From: Galbula dea
Lineage: Eukaryota; Chordata; Aves; Piciformes; Galbulidae
NCBI GenBank assembly: GCA_013399015.1
Contig: VWZX01002268.1
Coordinates: forward strand, 186,001 to 250,000
DNA length: 64,000 nucleotides
Direction: 5' to 3'
Positions 27,409 to 40,755 of the stretch are shown here, in pieces. The translations under genes were made by a program, and so were the position numbers. Below the pieces are notes generated by a model. It had not been told where the DNA came from. It worked only from the letters and a program-made list of their open reading frames with translations, and did no database searches. Positions within the stretch are counted from its first letter, which is position 1; each line of letters opens with the position of its first letter.

Positions 27409-28609
27409 CATGGCAGAAGGGATATACCTTTTCCCTACAACATTTCACAAAATGCTTGAACATGTATTCTTTGACAATTAGTTGTGATCCTTACTCAGAC
27501 TACAGCAATAGTTCTCTAAACTGAGAGCTCTAAGCACATACTTTACGACAACCATTATTAACTATCACTTTCCAGTCTATCTGCCAGAAAAGTATTGGTT
27601 AATTCAGAAATAATCATCATTTCAAGTTCAATTAGTCTAATACCTTTGCTGATTTTTTTTAACAACCAAGCTCTCCACACATGTAGGAGGAATATTTGTG
27701 AAATTATTTTTCAGCAACAGCTAAATTAAGATGGTAATCAGGAATAGGAGATATAGATTAAATGTCTTTGCCTAGAACAGTGTGAAATATACAATTTCTA
27801 TCCTCAATCACTCATCAGGAGACTGCCCTAAGCACATCTTTCATAGAATATTCTGGGAAGGTGTTTCTACCATATTTACTATACAATTCAACCTGGAGTA
27901 CATGCTTAAATCAAGGATACCCATATCAAAGCAGCCTAGAGAATCATTCTAGTTTTGTACTTAATGATTTTTAAATATTCCATTAAAAGTGGCCAACAGC
28001 AAAATAAGAGACTGAAACATTCCAACCAAAGCATCCTACAGGTAGTCATCAAAAAAGTCCTACATGTTCAGACACTCAGAATATTTAACTTTGAGCTTCC
28101 ATATGCTGGATATCTTATCCTATATGACATGGCTATTTCTTTCATCTATGAAAGTCTCAAACCCTGATTTTTCACTTAGGCAAAAGGGAACATTTCACTA
28201 ACTCTCATTTGTTTTCAGTTTTTTGATTTATCGAGAAAATATGGGGAAAACCACTTCCTCAAATTAATGATTTTCTCTCTGTTTTACCTCAAAAATGAAA
28301 AAAAGTGCTTTATTCAATTCAAGTTACCAAACATTAGAATCAGTACTTGACATAAGATAACATAAGCTCTAAAGGACATATTAGCAATTTTTTCCAACTA
28401 CTTCAATGAAAACAGCCTATGAAGTTTTTCTGGAGTAAAGACTTGACATAACTAACTGGAAGACTATGTAAAAGTTAGCATTTAATGAAGAACTCCAAGC
28501 CTTGCTTTTTAGAAAACATACTGGATGTGTATTGGAGCTCTTTGTTTTACATAGAACCAAAAAGTAGGGATATTGTTTTACACAGTAGCTATGCAGAAGA
28601 AGAAAAGTT

Positions 28610-28652
28610 TGAGGGTTTGGGGTTTTTTTGTTGGTTTAGGTTTTTTTTTTTT
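28610..28652. repeat. G/T low-complexity tract with T12
   Basis: GAGGGTTTGGGGTTTTTTTG followed by GGTTTAGG and a run of T on the plus strand. Confidence 0.75.
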
Positions 28653-30691
28653 AAATGAGTATGTGTAATAGTCATGTAAAGCAAGAAAACATCTTAAAAA
28701 AATTATTTATAATACTACTTACTATCCAGATCAACCAACATATTTTTCGCAGTTTTACAAATTACGTTCTATATGTTTTCCATAATGAAGACCAAGAGAC
28801 TTGTTTAGAAAAGTATACCTATAATATAGTTTCTTAGAGACCAAGATATCTTGAAATAAACCTCAAGCTGTACTCTAAGGGTATATTTCCACTGTACATC
28901 TAATTAACAAATTTTTTTTAATTAAGCTTTCCAAATCGATTTTCCCTAACATATGGGTGGGGATATTTTTGCGTAACTGAATACATCAATTTAATTTAGG
29001 GAATATAAGTGACAAGCTAAAAAAAAATAACAGTCTCAATCTGTTCTCTACATGAGCAATTATGAAATTAGTGTTATAGATTGCTATGTTGTGTTAACAG
29101 ATTAGACTTTCCATATATAAAATAATCATATAATTTAAATATAAACAAAGTCTTTTACAAGAAAAAAAAATTAAAATCGTTGTTTGAAGCTCATGACTGA
29201 GTACATAAGACATTCAAGAGTAATGGAATGAACATTTAACTAGTTAAGTGATTTATATTGTCTGCATGTCGTTGGTGTTACCTCACTAAAAATTATTATA
29301 AATTATTGTTTAAAAATTAGTTTAGCTGACAACTAGTTCAAAAGATTTCAGTTTAACAGCCTGAAAATCTCAATGGCAATTAAGTAATATTCTAAAACAG
29401 GTAATTAACTATGTAGGTGGCAGCATGAATTAACTCAAACTACTAAATATTTTTTGTTAAAGCTGAGACTTCATGTATAGGTTTCTACTATACTCTTAGG
29501 TAGTAAGGAATAGTATTTATCAGTTGTAGAAAGTGAGACTGATATTTCCAAAACGATGTAATTACCGAATTTGGGATATTTTCTTGTTATAAAATTTTTC
29601 CTAGTTTCATTTATTTAGTCTATGTTATGTTTGATGTGGGTTTTATATTAATAATGGGAAAACAAGACTACCAATTTTAATGTGGGTAGCCATCCACCTG
29701 TTGCATCACCTGTTGTTCAAATGCCTTTTACCCTAATAATTCTTTATGAATCAGTTAAGAGCTTATGATTTTACTGGAAAACACCACTGTTATTTATGAT
29801 TTTATATACATCCTCTTTTTTTGTGAGCCAATAGTATATCTAAATCAATATAATAGACACAAGAATCTGATATATTCACATGTTCCTTAAGTAGTGTGAT
29901 GTTATGCTACCATAAAACTATCAGGCCAGAAAAACACAGAATGTAATAACTTTTTTTTTATTTAACTAAACCTGATCTTGAAAGAGGTTGCTCAAGGTTT
30001 TATTTCTTCTATTTGTTTTACACAACACATCTACATTGAGATCAGGAGTAGCAGATTCCAGCCTAGCAAAAATATTGTTACTACTGCTAAATCAAAAACC
30101 AGAAAGGTAGTATATTTGAAATAAAATCCAAACTACAAAGTGCTGTGGTTACTCAGCTCAGGGTGCTATACCTCACAGATTAAGATGGAAATTTTTAAGC
30201 GACTGTAACAGTAGGCATACCCCCAGCACGTTATATAGTAAGACCATGTAAGACAGTTCTATGTACAGAAACTTCTTCAGAGAGAATCTGTAATCAACAT
30301 GTGTGTGAATTCCCCCAGCTCTGTACTGGAAGAACTCCATGACATTCACTTTCTGACACCATGATTTCCTGAAGGCTCTACCAATTATTACAACCACAAC
30401 AGTACATTCCATTCTGTTTCTAAATAAATACATTTTTTAACACAGTAATAGTTAGAATGGTTAAACCTACAGAAAATGAGGTGAATGAGCCTTTTTTCTT
30501 GATGTTACATCCTTGGAATATATTTGGAAATTATTTTACAGCTGCAATTAAAATATCAACATTTATGCCACAGTAACAACCATTACTGTGTGGGGTTTTT
30601 TTGTTTTCAGCAAAGCATTCTATTGACAAAATAAAAAGTAACAAAAGTTATGCTTCCACATATTTTTTTTTAATTGCAGTAGTTAACTTAC

Positions 30692-30899
30692 CATATTGTA
30701 GATGGTTCAGAACCTTCTACTTCTAAATAATCATATTTTTCTTCCATTTGGAAATCTGTAAATATGAGTGAGATAGTATCCCCAGGCTCAGCCACAATTG
30801 TCCATGTGCAATCTGCATTATTATGATATTCACTAGGAAAGTTGGGGCTTGAAATGATGCCACTGGATCCTCTCATAGTTCCTCCACATGCATCCTCAG
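30692..30899 (-). CDS. CSMD3: CSMD3 exon, first half of CUB domain 2
   Basis: A 208-bp exon with acceptor TTTTAACAG/CT and a strong donor ATATG/GTAAGTT. It enters in phase 1 and leaves in phase 2. The protein begins with the linker AEDACGG, then MRGSSGIISSPNFPSEY, the DCTW motif, and EEKYDYLEVEG. The two cysteines (DAC and ADC) are the pair that forms the first CUB disulfide. FTDFQMEEKYDYL carries acidic residues at the positions where calcium-binding CUB domains have them. The exon stops at the TG of a Trp codon that is completed by the next exon. Confidence 0.95.
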
Positions 30900-31855
30900 C
30901 TGTTAAAAAAGAAATTATAAAATTTCATTAAAATCACCTCTTACATTGTATGTATGCTTTTATATACTATTGCTAAGAATAGAATTTTATGACCTTTCAG
31001 GTGAAAAATTTTAACGTTACACTTGGAAAGCTGCCACAAAGTTAAGATGTTAACAGCTAATTGTTTCAGATTTCTATTATTTAAAAAGTATACGTGTGCC
31101 GATGTTATTTTTTGCAATCTACTATTTCTTATTTTGATTGTTTCACTCAGTTTGCAATAGCATGTAAAAATTTAATTTCCTCATTTTCTTTAACCAAAAA
31201 TGATTCCATAAAGCCAGCTGAGTTTAATCCTTATTGTGTGCAGTCTGATGCATGATATACAGAAGTAACAGATCAGAGTCATTTTAATGGGTGTAAGTTT
31301 TAATACACTTAGTATTTATTATTATTACTAAATATGCCTAAAAATTAATGTGAAATGAGTATACACATTAAAAATTTCTTGTGGAAAGTAATTTCATAAA
31401 AAATTATTATTTCTTAGCCATTTTCCTGATTTGCTGTTCACTGTTCCTTCTTCAGAGTAAATTTTGAAAATATATTTCTCTACTTACATATTTAAATGTA
31501 AGTTAAATTTTAAACATTATTCCACTTTTCGGTGATATTCACAACTACATAAATATTGAACAGTAATATTCAAGAAGATAGATGATCAAAGACAGGCAAT
31601 GTTATCAGTGATTCATAGACCGTGCAAATTCATGGATTTCAATGGGAATTCAATGAGATTGCATGGTAGATCAGGCTTTAATCTGACACATAACGTGTCA
31701 TCTTATCTCTCTAGATATTTATAGTACATCAAACAGTTAAACTCTGGTGCATAACCCAGTAAGAGACATGTTATCTAGCCTTGAAAATAATGTGAGACAA
31801 GTATAACAACTTTTTAAGTTTAAACAATGATCTTTACAACAGTTCTACGCAAGTT

Positions 31856-32233
31856 GTGTTGGGGTCTGGAGCATGTGACATGAGGAGAAGTTGAAAGAAC
31901 TCTGTTCAGGACAGAAAAGAGAAGATTTGGGGGAGACCTTGCTATTGTCTTCAAACACTTAACAGGAAAGTATAGAGAAAATGAAGCCAATTTCTTTGAG
32001 AAAAAACAAAAGAGAATGAACACAAACTGGAATGTGGGAAATTCTGATTCAATATAAGGGTAAAAATAGTCCATGATTGAGGCCAGACATTGAAACAGTT
32101 AGGAATGTCTATCCTAGGAAGTAGTCAAAACTCAACTAGACATGGTTCTGAGCAACTTCTTGTAGTCGGCTGCTTTGAGCAGAAGGTTGGAGTAGGGCCT
32201 CTTCCAATTTAATGTGATGTTATGATTCTATGC
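31856..32233 (+). mobile_element. CR1 LINE 3' part, old copy
   Basis: A plus-strand CR1 starting near GGTCTGGAGCATGTGACATG, through CTGTTCAGGACAGAAAAGAG and GGGCCTCTTCCAATTTAATG, to the terminal GATGTTATGATTCTATG. Many small differences suggest an old subfamily. The antisense reading frame inside it is a by-product. Confidence 0.8.
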
Positions 32234-33500
32234 CTTATCTTAACATTGGACAGGCCATAAGTGCTTTACTCTCCCTTGTAGCCTTAAATGTTATCCAGAC
32301 AACTAATCAACATGAAGACTTCTGTATTGAAGATGGTTGAACGAATTCCTCACATTCTGCCTATTCTAAATCCAGCTAAACACCACTCCAGTTTGTAGCT
32401 TCAGTTAAGTTGATATTAAAGGAAGTTTTTGACTCTTTGATCACTGAACAACTTTCCTAACTTCTAAACATTTTGAGAACAATCAAAATAAAAAATATTA
32501 AATGGTTGTTATGTTAAAAAGTCACAATATGAAAATGAATTATCATAAGAAAGGCACATTTGAGAAATAAAAAAAACAGAAAAAATATTTCCTCGAGCTC
32601 TTCTTTTTCATAAATCCTGTAATAGTATATGATGCTTCTGTTACTAAGTTAACACAGCTTAATCTCAAATACAGACTTAACAATGTATTTACTACTATCC
32701 TGTTGGAATAAATCTTTCATTAAAATGTTTCCTCAATGTATTTTTTCAAGTATGATTTCTCTGCAGTTGCCATCAAACATTTCAATTTTACACACGTAGT
32801 TAAAAACCCCACAGAAATATTTGAATGCAATTATTTCAGTCCAAGAAAAACCCCCATTCTGAGTATTAGTACTATTTAAGAACTATGCAAATTCAGAGAT
32901 GGAGCAGTCTTTGTCACATTTTCTCCTTCATCCTCAGTAAGCAAATAGCCATATTCCCTATAATGTAAAGCTGCCTAAAATTAGGACAGCAGCAGGACAG
33001 AACATTTGGTCCACAGAATTTCAGAGCTTATTACGGAGAGCAGTATACTCCATTTAATGAGGATGAAATTCTTCCATTTAATGTACTATTTAAAATGAAA
33101 TGTTTTTGCACAATACAAACTAGCTAAAAATGAGGCAGGGGGAGAAACTGGAGAACGATAGGACCTCTTAGAAGCTTTAATAAGGTTGTTGTTTCCATGG
33201 AAACCCTGTCAGTGTGCTGGATAAAATCCTCCAGGGAACCTGTGATCAAGCAAACCAAGACTTCCAAATTGTCTAGGAACGACGTAGTTTGTGTTTTTAA
33301 GTACAACTCTTCACTTAATACTACACTTATAGAAGTACACAGGATACATTTCGCAAAGAAAAGGAAAACAATGTAGTACGTAACAACCTTACACAGAAGG
33401 AGAAAGTAATGTTTTAGGTTACTCAGACCAATTCTAGAGTTGCACACACTATAAATATATATAAAAATAAATAACAAATTGAAATAATAAATTTAATAAC

Positions 33501-33644
33501 ATCACAGAATGTCAGGAGTTGGAAGGGACCTCAAAGATCATCTAGAACAACTCCCTTGCCAAAGCAGGATTCTTCCCTGACCGGGACTTGAACCCAGACC
33601 CTATCAGTGACTGCACCAAATCCTAACCACTAGACCACCTCCTT
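33501..33644 (-). mobile_element. SINE with tRNA-Glu-like head and CR1 3' tail
   Basis: Read on the minus strand, 33644-33573 aligns over its full 72 positions with tRNA-Glu, about three quarters identical by hand. The D arm TGGTCTAGTGGTTAGGAT and the TCCCGGTCAGGGAA-like 3' end are nearly unchanged. Both internal RNA polymerase III promoter boxes are intact: A box TGGTCTAGTGG and B box GGTTCAAGTCC. The 5' acceptor strand no longer pairs with the 3' strand, and the anticodon loop is altered (CAGTCAC), so this is not a working tRNA gene. Directly after the head comes a CR1 3' end (TAGATGATCTTTGAGGTCCC, then CCTTCCAACTCC and a terminal ATTCTGTG-like octamer). Such a tail lets CR1 reverse transcriptase mobilise the RNA. 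CR1-tailed tRNA SINEs are known in passerines, for example TguSINE1, whose head I recall as tRNA-Ile. No clear target-site duplication is seen. Confidence 0.8.
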
Positions 33645-36600
33645 ATTTGTTGATTAGGAATCTAAAATTTTAACAAGCAATATAGTACACAATATTCCAA
33701 ATGACCCCATAAATAACTTCCTAAATCTAATCCAGCTGAAATGAACTCAGCCACCTATCACATTTGGTGTTGTGAAAATATATTCAAACAATACAGCGTT
33801 TCTTCTTGTATAGAAGCTCAGTGAGAATACTCTCATTTTCATGCATTAATCTGCATATTTAATGGAATAAATAATCTGCATATGCACATATGCATGTACA
33901 AAATGTTAGACTTGCTTCATGTATAAAGAAAACACTTCATCATACATAGTATAATTAGAATTGCTGTCATTGGAGATGAGCTCTGAAGCGTAACACATCC
34001 CAGCTCTCAGGTATTTGCAAATAGTTGCCTGTGCCTTAAGACATGACTATTCTGAGTTCTTTGCTGTCTTTGGAGCAACTTGTACTTCAGTCTTATTCTT
34101 ATATGGACTTTTATACCCATCCTCATTAGCCAGCTCTGCAAAATATTTTCTATAAATGTATATAATATTGATCCAATAACTGAAAGCTCTCAGCTAACAG
34201 AGGCACCTGGACACTGTCCAGAAATAAACTACTTCTGCAAAAATTCCAGGAGAAGCTAGTAAGTTTCAAGCTATTATTCATAATGTATCTAAATATTAAT
34301 GGCAAAGTTCTTTAGTTTGTTCTTGATGTGGAACATAGATCTTTCAGACTGTTATGCAAATGATGGATAACATAAGAAGGAAGGCTGATCTTTAGAAATA
34401 TTGGAAAAGTGAAATACTAGGGATGACAGAAAAGGGAGCTTTTAGTGTAATTATTTGTGCACATTTAGAAAATCTCTCAGTTGGACTTGATCTACTAGTG
34501 TAGCCAGGAAACAGCTGAAGTGCAGCAGAATCTACCAAGCCTGCCAACTCCTGGGCTGACAATTTGGAGATTATACATTAATTTATTCTGGAACTAGAGG
34601 GCTCCAGAATCACAAATGTCTATAAACCATCTCCATAGTGCTGGCACAGAGCAGATATGCAGTGCTGGAATTTATGTTTGAGAGAAAATTATTTGGCTAA
34701 TAGCAAGATCATTGTAACATCCTTGTTAAAAAATTGCAGGTAGTCTTCCAAATAGCAGGGTAGACATGAGACACAAACAAATTTAATCCAAAGATAATTG
34801 AAATTGGGGTGGTTGTAAGTATATGCAACAGCACAAAACAAACAATTAACATGCAGAGCCATACTTAGCAATCCAGGATACACAGCATTTTTTTGTCTGG
34901 CTCTTCTATGCATGTATGAACCTTAGGCCAAGAAATATGTCTAAGGCTAGCTGGTCAACAGAAGGTAGCATTCATAACGGAGAAACAAGCTACATGAACT
35001 CCAGTGTGTTCTCACAGACTGAAAGAAGATACTGCAAAACCACATGAATCTGCAGTTTTTATGGTAACCAGAGCTTGGAAACACTGGAAAATAATTTCAC
35101 TCACAGACCAAAATCAGAAATCATATCTGAAATCTAAGGATTAACTTATGCTGTTCATAAAATACTGTGTGTAAACCAGCATTAGCTTATGATATTTAAA
35201 GCTGTGGTTTTGCATTTTTTGTGGCTACCTCCATAGTTATGCGAAGCAGAAAATTTAATAGAACAAATTCCTGAAAAATATACTTCTGAAGGACTGATTT
35301 ATGTGTAGCTGTATATCACCCTGGATTTACATATGCTTTTCTAGGTTTATCTTAGAAGTAAAAAGATAAGTAAGATGGGAAAAAGGGGCTACATTTTGCA
35401 TGTATCCAACATGCAAAATTCATTCAGATTTTTGACAGAAGGGAAGTCACATAATGGGCTTCCCAGATAAAGTCTTCCCTTCCTGGAATTGTTACTCTTA
35501 TGAAAGATTTTCCTTCTAATAGTGGCAGCATTGTGTTTCAAATCCTTAGTCTTGCCTTCTTCCCGTTTTCTGTTTTCTTTCTTTTGCCTGTTACCATCAC
35601 TAGTATGTTCATTGAAAGAATTCTCATTTAGTAATGAATGATATTATTTTCAACATTCAAGTTCCTTGTTTTTTTTTTTTCCATTATAAAGCCTTCACAA
35701 TTTTATAAGTATTGCCACCTGTTATCTACTTTTTAAATTAATCTGTTTTCTTTTGTTCTAGCACTATTAAATTGTTTCATACACATCTCTCTGTCCTTAT
35801 TGTTGAATATGGTTTCTGTACAGCCTTTCAGAAGGCACTACTGTGCCAGACAAATGATTATTTAGCTTCCCTGGCTCTTTAATTGGTCTACAACAAATTC
35901 TAATTCAATTCAACCCATTTGCTCAATAAACATTGACTTGCTGCCTCATCACCTACCCAGTACCCACAGCTGGAGGACAATCTGAGGTCACAGTTAGGCA
36001 AAGATGGTATTGCTTTAAATTACCAATATACTAGCTGAAAAAGTTTCTTGCAGGATAAATCAGAAGGATAAATCTGTTCAAAATATTGTGTCAATTTACT
36101 GAGACAAAGAAAAAAATGGTCTCCTGAGTTCTCTCTCCCCTCCTATCTCAACAGATCTGTTATACAGGCATTTCATATTAAGCTGTTTTTAACTGGTATA
36201 TGTACTTCAGGTTATGGCATTTTGATACTGTCCTGGTAATTTATATGCTATTTAAAATATGTTTCATAATCAATCATTTAAAAAGTATTAACAGTTAAAA
36301 CTAAAAGCAATCAGTAAGCAGCTCCTCCAAGCAGCTCCATATGAAACAAGTTCAAAATGGAGGCTCTTGCTCTACTGATATATGGTTGACAGAAAGAACG
36401 TCTACTGCTTTCTCCAGTCCTTTATATACTGTTTGGAGATGTAATTTAAGAAGCCTGTTTTCTAAATTAAGACAGTTACTTCACTGATGAATGCTAATTA
36501 CTTTGATCCAAATACCTTTTTATTCTGGACCATATTACATCAGCTGAGGGTTTACCTACTGTTAATTAAGTTTGAAATAGATCTTAGGACAGCTCTCCTG

Positions 36601-39600
36601 ACAGGAATTCCTCAGATCCCATGAGGATGTGCAAAGATAAGCTATGTAAAACCAATCAAATTGTGACTCTTTCTAAAAAAAAAAGGACAAATAAGGAAAA
36701 CATTTTAAGATACTTCGTATTGCTTCATGAGCTGTTAACTGTATCCCAATCTTTTGTGAATCTCAATATACTCACAGATAAATGATGAAAAAAGCACAAC
36801 TGCATTTTACCAATAAAAAGAAAGAACGACAATTAGTGGCTTGTGCAATTGACCAAAATGCATGTCAATTCAAACAAGTGGGAAAACAAAGCCTCTTGTT
36901 AAAAATATGAACAGAAGTTATACAGTGGCAAATAATATGTGGCCATATGTACAGGAAATAGTGAAAGCATTTTGAAAGAACTTCAAGGAGCACAGATAAA
37001 ACTATATTCTAAGTTTAATATTTGATTTCTAAAAAAATGAGAATGAATATTCTTATAATGTTCATGTTACCCTGGAGTAGGAAAAACCTGAGAAATAGAA
37101 AAGTCAGAATACTTCCTTGATTATGAAATAGTCTATTCTAAGCTTCATAGAATGAGAATATTATATATAAGTGTGACATTCATTAATTTCATTAAATTAT
37201 TCCTTGCTTGCTGCATTATAAAGAAACTGAAAGCTGGAACATCATCTCAGGAGTAGGTGATATAGTAAAGCTGCTGTCATATTTCATTGATGAAAACAAC
37301 TTTATCAAAATTAATTTGTCAGGGAAGAAGCCTTTATTTAGAAACTAGTCATGGGTTGTACATAGTATAATTGGTCACAACAAAATAATTTCAAATTAGT
37401 TTTCTTTTAGTTAAGGTACTATTCTCATTTCTAGTAAATGTAATAAAAAAATATAGTATTTTAAAGTCAGAATGTCAGAACTTGAAATGACAGGTGAAAA
37501 TTTGTGCATTTAAACTATATTTGCTGAGAAACAGGATATGAAATAAAGAAATTGTTTAGTGCATGCACTATTTTTGTAACACAATTCAGTAAAGAGAACT
37601 AAAGCCATTTGAGGAATAACTTTTCTTCATTAATAAAATCTGGATCAAAAATTCATAACTTCAAAAATACAGATATCAGTGTTACGCACCAAATTACACC
37701 ATAAGTATGTAATAAAATCTCAAGTATGGATTCTTGTGGATACATGAAGTTGATTCTAATGAAATTCCCCTCATTAAGACATCAATCCATAAGAATTACA
37801 TTGCTAAAACACAAGTATGACATCCTCCTGATCTCTTAATTCAAAGTGAAGACAACAAATGGAATAATCTAAAATAAAATTACCCTCAAAATTTACTTGT
37901 TTTTTAATTACATGAGGCAGATGACAATTACATCTACACTTAGATGATCTAAAGACATTTATGAGCCTATCTCCACTGACATACTTACTGACACGTAAGC
38001 ATGCTTTAAGTTCAAAGCTTTGTTCAACTTATTTTGTATAGATAAAAACAAACAAACCAACCTAAATTAACATTGATAAAAAGATATTTTTGCACTATTC
38101 CTGGGACCTCTTTCTCATAAAAAAGTCTGACATTTTCTACGTCATGGCACTGAAATACTCTGAGTTTCCCCAACCCAATTATATTAAAAAGAACAATGAG
38201 AATATGGATGTCTGGAAGAGACCTGGACACCTACGAAAAAACAGTTTTCAAGTTGTTTAGTGATGAGAAAAATTAATTCTTACACATACACTCTCAAAAT
38301 ACCACTTTGCTTGTTTGTTTCAGGATTATCTGTTTTAGATGTAATGACCACTTGTAGGAAACAATAAGACATTTATCAGAGGAACTCTTTAAAAATGAGT
38401 GTTTAATCAAAGAGAGTCTCCATGGCAAACAGAGAAACAGACAAGAAACTCATTAGTGGGTATTCACCTTTAGCAGCCTTCTGCAGAATTCTGTGTTGGA
38501 TAATTGCACTAGGCAAAATTAGGACAATTTAATTAAAATGAAACCACAAAAGTGTCCGTATTAAATGTAAAGTTAGATGTTTCTGCTATCAAACATAGGT
38601 TCATCAAAGGAAATATTGAAAATAACTAGTTAAAGTTTTTATTTAACACAGACAAAAAGTACCTTAACATTAATTTGGTTCATTAAGCCTTTCAGTTATT
38701 GTGCCTGATATTAAAAATTAAATCAAGAATCTGTCCCATTTTAGAATATATTTCAATAATTCATAACCACCGATATTGAAATGTGTACCTTGTTTTTTTA
38801 ATTTTTATCAAGCTTTTACCGTTTTGATTCTTCACTGTTATTGTTGAGAACTTCTCAAAAAAACCTGTTTTCCTTCTCCATTAATTTCTGCAGTAAATCA
38901 AGTCACCTCCTCATTCTCTCAAATACACAGAAAAGTTTGAGTTTCTTTGTCTCTAGACAAAATGACAACTTTGAAAACTAACAGAACTTGTTTCCTCTTT
39001 TTCTTAATCCTTTCTAATCTGTCAACTCAATTTTGCCCTAGAAAGTGACAAAACTCAGATAATGACCTCTCTAATCATGAATAAAAGAAATATTTTTTCA
39101 TATTCTTATGTGATAGTCTTCTGCTTACACAGTATAGTTATGTTTAATCACAGAACTCCTTTGGAAGTTTGTAATTCAAGTTCAAATTTACATCATGTAT
39201 TTTCATATCCCCTTGGAATAAAGATCTAGCCAAAGTTTTACTGAAAAGTGTTGTGTCAAAAGAAAGCATATGCAATATTATGACAGGTTCAAGTCATCTT
39301 TCTCATCCAAGAGTACAATTTTTTTATGTTAGTTAATTTCAAAATTGACAGATTAAGAGTTTGAACAGTAGTCTGCAGTGAAGTCCACTAGCCTTCTGCT
39401 TTGTTACAAATGTAAGTTTTGTGCAAGATAATATTCTCATCAGGTCTTTTTTACCATCATCTCCACAAACAGAATTTGAATGCTTTGATTGTGCATCTTC
39501 ATTATTAGCTTACATTTTTCTGGGAAACATGGTGGGAAATTGAGAAGTTCTAAATAATTTTACTAATAATTTTACTTCATATTTTCTTCAACATCATGGA

Positions 39601-40560
39601 AAAATATACTAAATAACCCTAAGCTAAGAATAAGAAACAATAGAATGGTATTTCTGATGATACACATTTGCCATACATTACTAAATTTTTGTGGTACTTT
39701 TGTGGTTAACCATGTTTTAACTCAATTAAATTTTCTGTTTCTTTGATATTTCTTTTTTGCTTTATTTTTTAAAATCAGAAATTTATCAGAATGCTAATTT
39801 CAGTTGGAATACTTTTGTAGTCCCTGTAAGACTCTATCAATTTGTTTAGACAAATATAGATGTTACAGTCTGTAAAATTAACCTGTGAATCCAGAAAAGG
39901 AGCAGATCTTGCTTAAGTGTTTCATCAAAATGCTATATTTACTGTATTTGGTTGTGTATAGTAATGTCTCCATTTTATCAGCTTATCTCCTTTCATTCTA
40001 TTGCAAATATTATTTCCATTTAATAGTCTCTAGAAAATAAGATTTACCTATAAACCAGGATTCCCTGCCACTGCTATATTTCTATTATAAGCAGGGGTTT
40101 TGGTTTTAACCTAGATTTATTAGAATGAATGTTATATCCTATATTGAAATCTTAAGATATCAAATCTGACTGAGAATGACTTGAAGTCCCTCTAACTGGT
40201 TGATTCTGACTTCTGTCTGGTTAATATCCAAGTTAATACTTCACAAAATCTCTGTCCTTTGGAAGTAGTAAAGGATCCAAAATTTACAATCCCACAGCTG
40301 TAAATATGTTAAACACAGATGTTTATATTCTACATATTACTAAGTTTCTAGTTCTTACTTCATTACATATGCTTTAAAATACATGAGAACATTTTAACAG
40401 GATATTAACTTAAAATTAGTATATGCATATGCTGAGATACATCACAAATGTGAGCAAGAGTTAAAAATATTAAAGAAGTATTTTCTTTAATCAAAGTATT
40501 TGTATTTAAAGTTGTTAATTCTAATATAAATATAGAATATTACTGTAGCATTTCTCTTAC

Positions 40561-40755
40561 CTCTACAGATAGGAACAGGGAAGTCCCATGATGCCGTATT
40601 CACAGAGTTGGCTATGCAAGTAAGCTGAGGGTGGCCATCCAAAATATATCCGGTTACACAGCTGTATCGGATTTTGTCACCAACATCAAATCTTGCACCA
40701 TACAAGATACCTTTTGGTGGAACTCCTGGATTGCCACAGGAACTACTCTGTAATT
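40561..40755 (-). CDS. CSMD3: CSMD3 exon, Sushi/CCP domain 1
   Basis: A single 195-bp exon (65 codons, phase 1 at both ends) holds one complete Sushi (complement control protein) domain. The acceptor is CTCCAG/AA and the donor AGAG/GTAAG. The four Sushi cysteines are visible in SSSC, RYSC, LTC and PIC, with the conserved Trp before the fourth (ASWDF) and the GY of the family in VTGYILDG. The first codon is completed by the G left over from the CUB 1 exon, giving Glu, so the joined protein reads KVYYE-ELQSSS. Because the exon is symmetric, skipping it would keep the frame. The nearly exact agreement with mammalian CSMD3 (as remembered) in this domain makes orthology firm. Confidence 0.95.

Larger units (their letters stand above)
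17548..30691 (-). other. CSMD3: CSMD3 intron, 13.1 kb, splitting CUB 2
   Basis: Splits the CUB 2 domain inside a Trp codon. It contains a degenerate GGCTAGCT-like repeat (18.1-18.3 kb), a probable solo LTR (23.6-24.1 kb), a CR1 3' end (24.8 kb) and several G/T-rich tracts (21.9, 24.2, 27.4, 28.6 and 30.6 kb). The rest is AT-rich with nothing recognised. Confidence 0.85.
30900..40560 (-). other. CSMD3: CSMD3 intron, 9.7 kb
   Basis: Lies between the Sushi 1 exon and the first CUB 2 exon. It holds a plus-strand CR1 at 31.86-32.23 kb and a tRNA-headed SINE at 33.50-33.64 kb. From 33.7 to 40.5 kb I see AT-rich DNA with short homopolymers (for example T runs near 35.67 kb) and no recognisable gene or repeat. 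Confidence 0.85.

Noticed and set aside
31820..32074. Minus-strand frame of 84 codons
   Set aside because: It lies antisense to a plus-strand CR1 3' part.
33124..33477. Minus-strand frame of 117 codons
   Set aside because: AT-rich, hydrophobic and without motif. It ends close to the SINE but shares nothing with it; likely chance.
33573..33644. A functional tRNA gene
   Set aside because: The acceptor strands do not pair, the anticodon loop is altered and a CR1 tail follows directly, so it is the head of a SINE.
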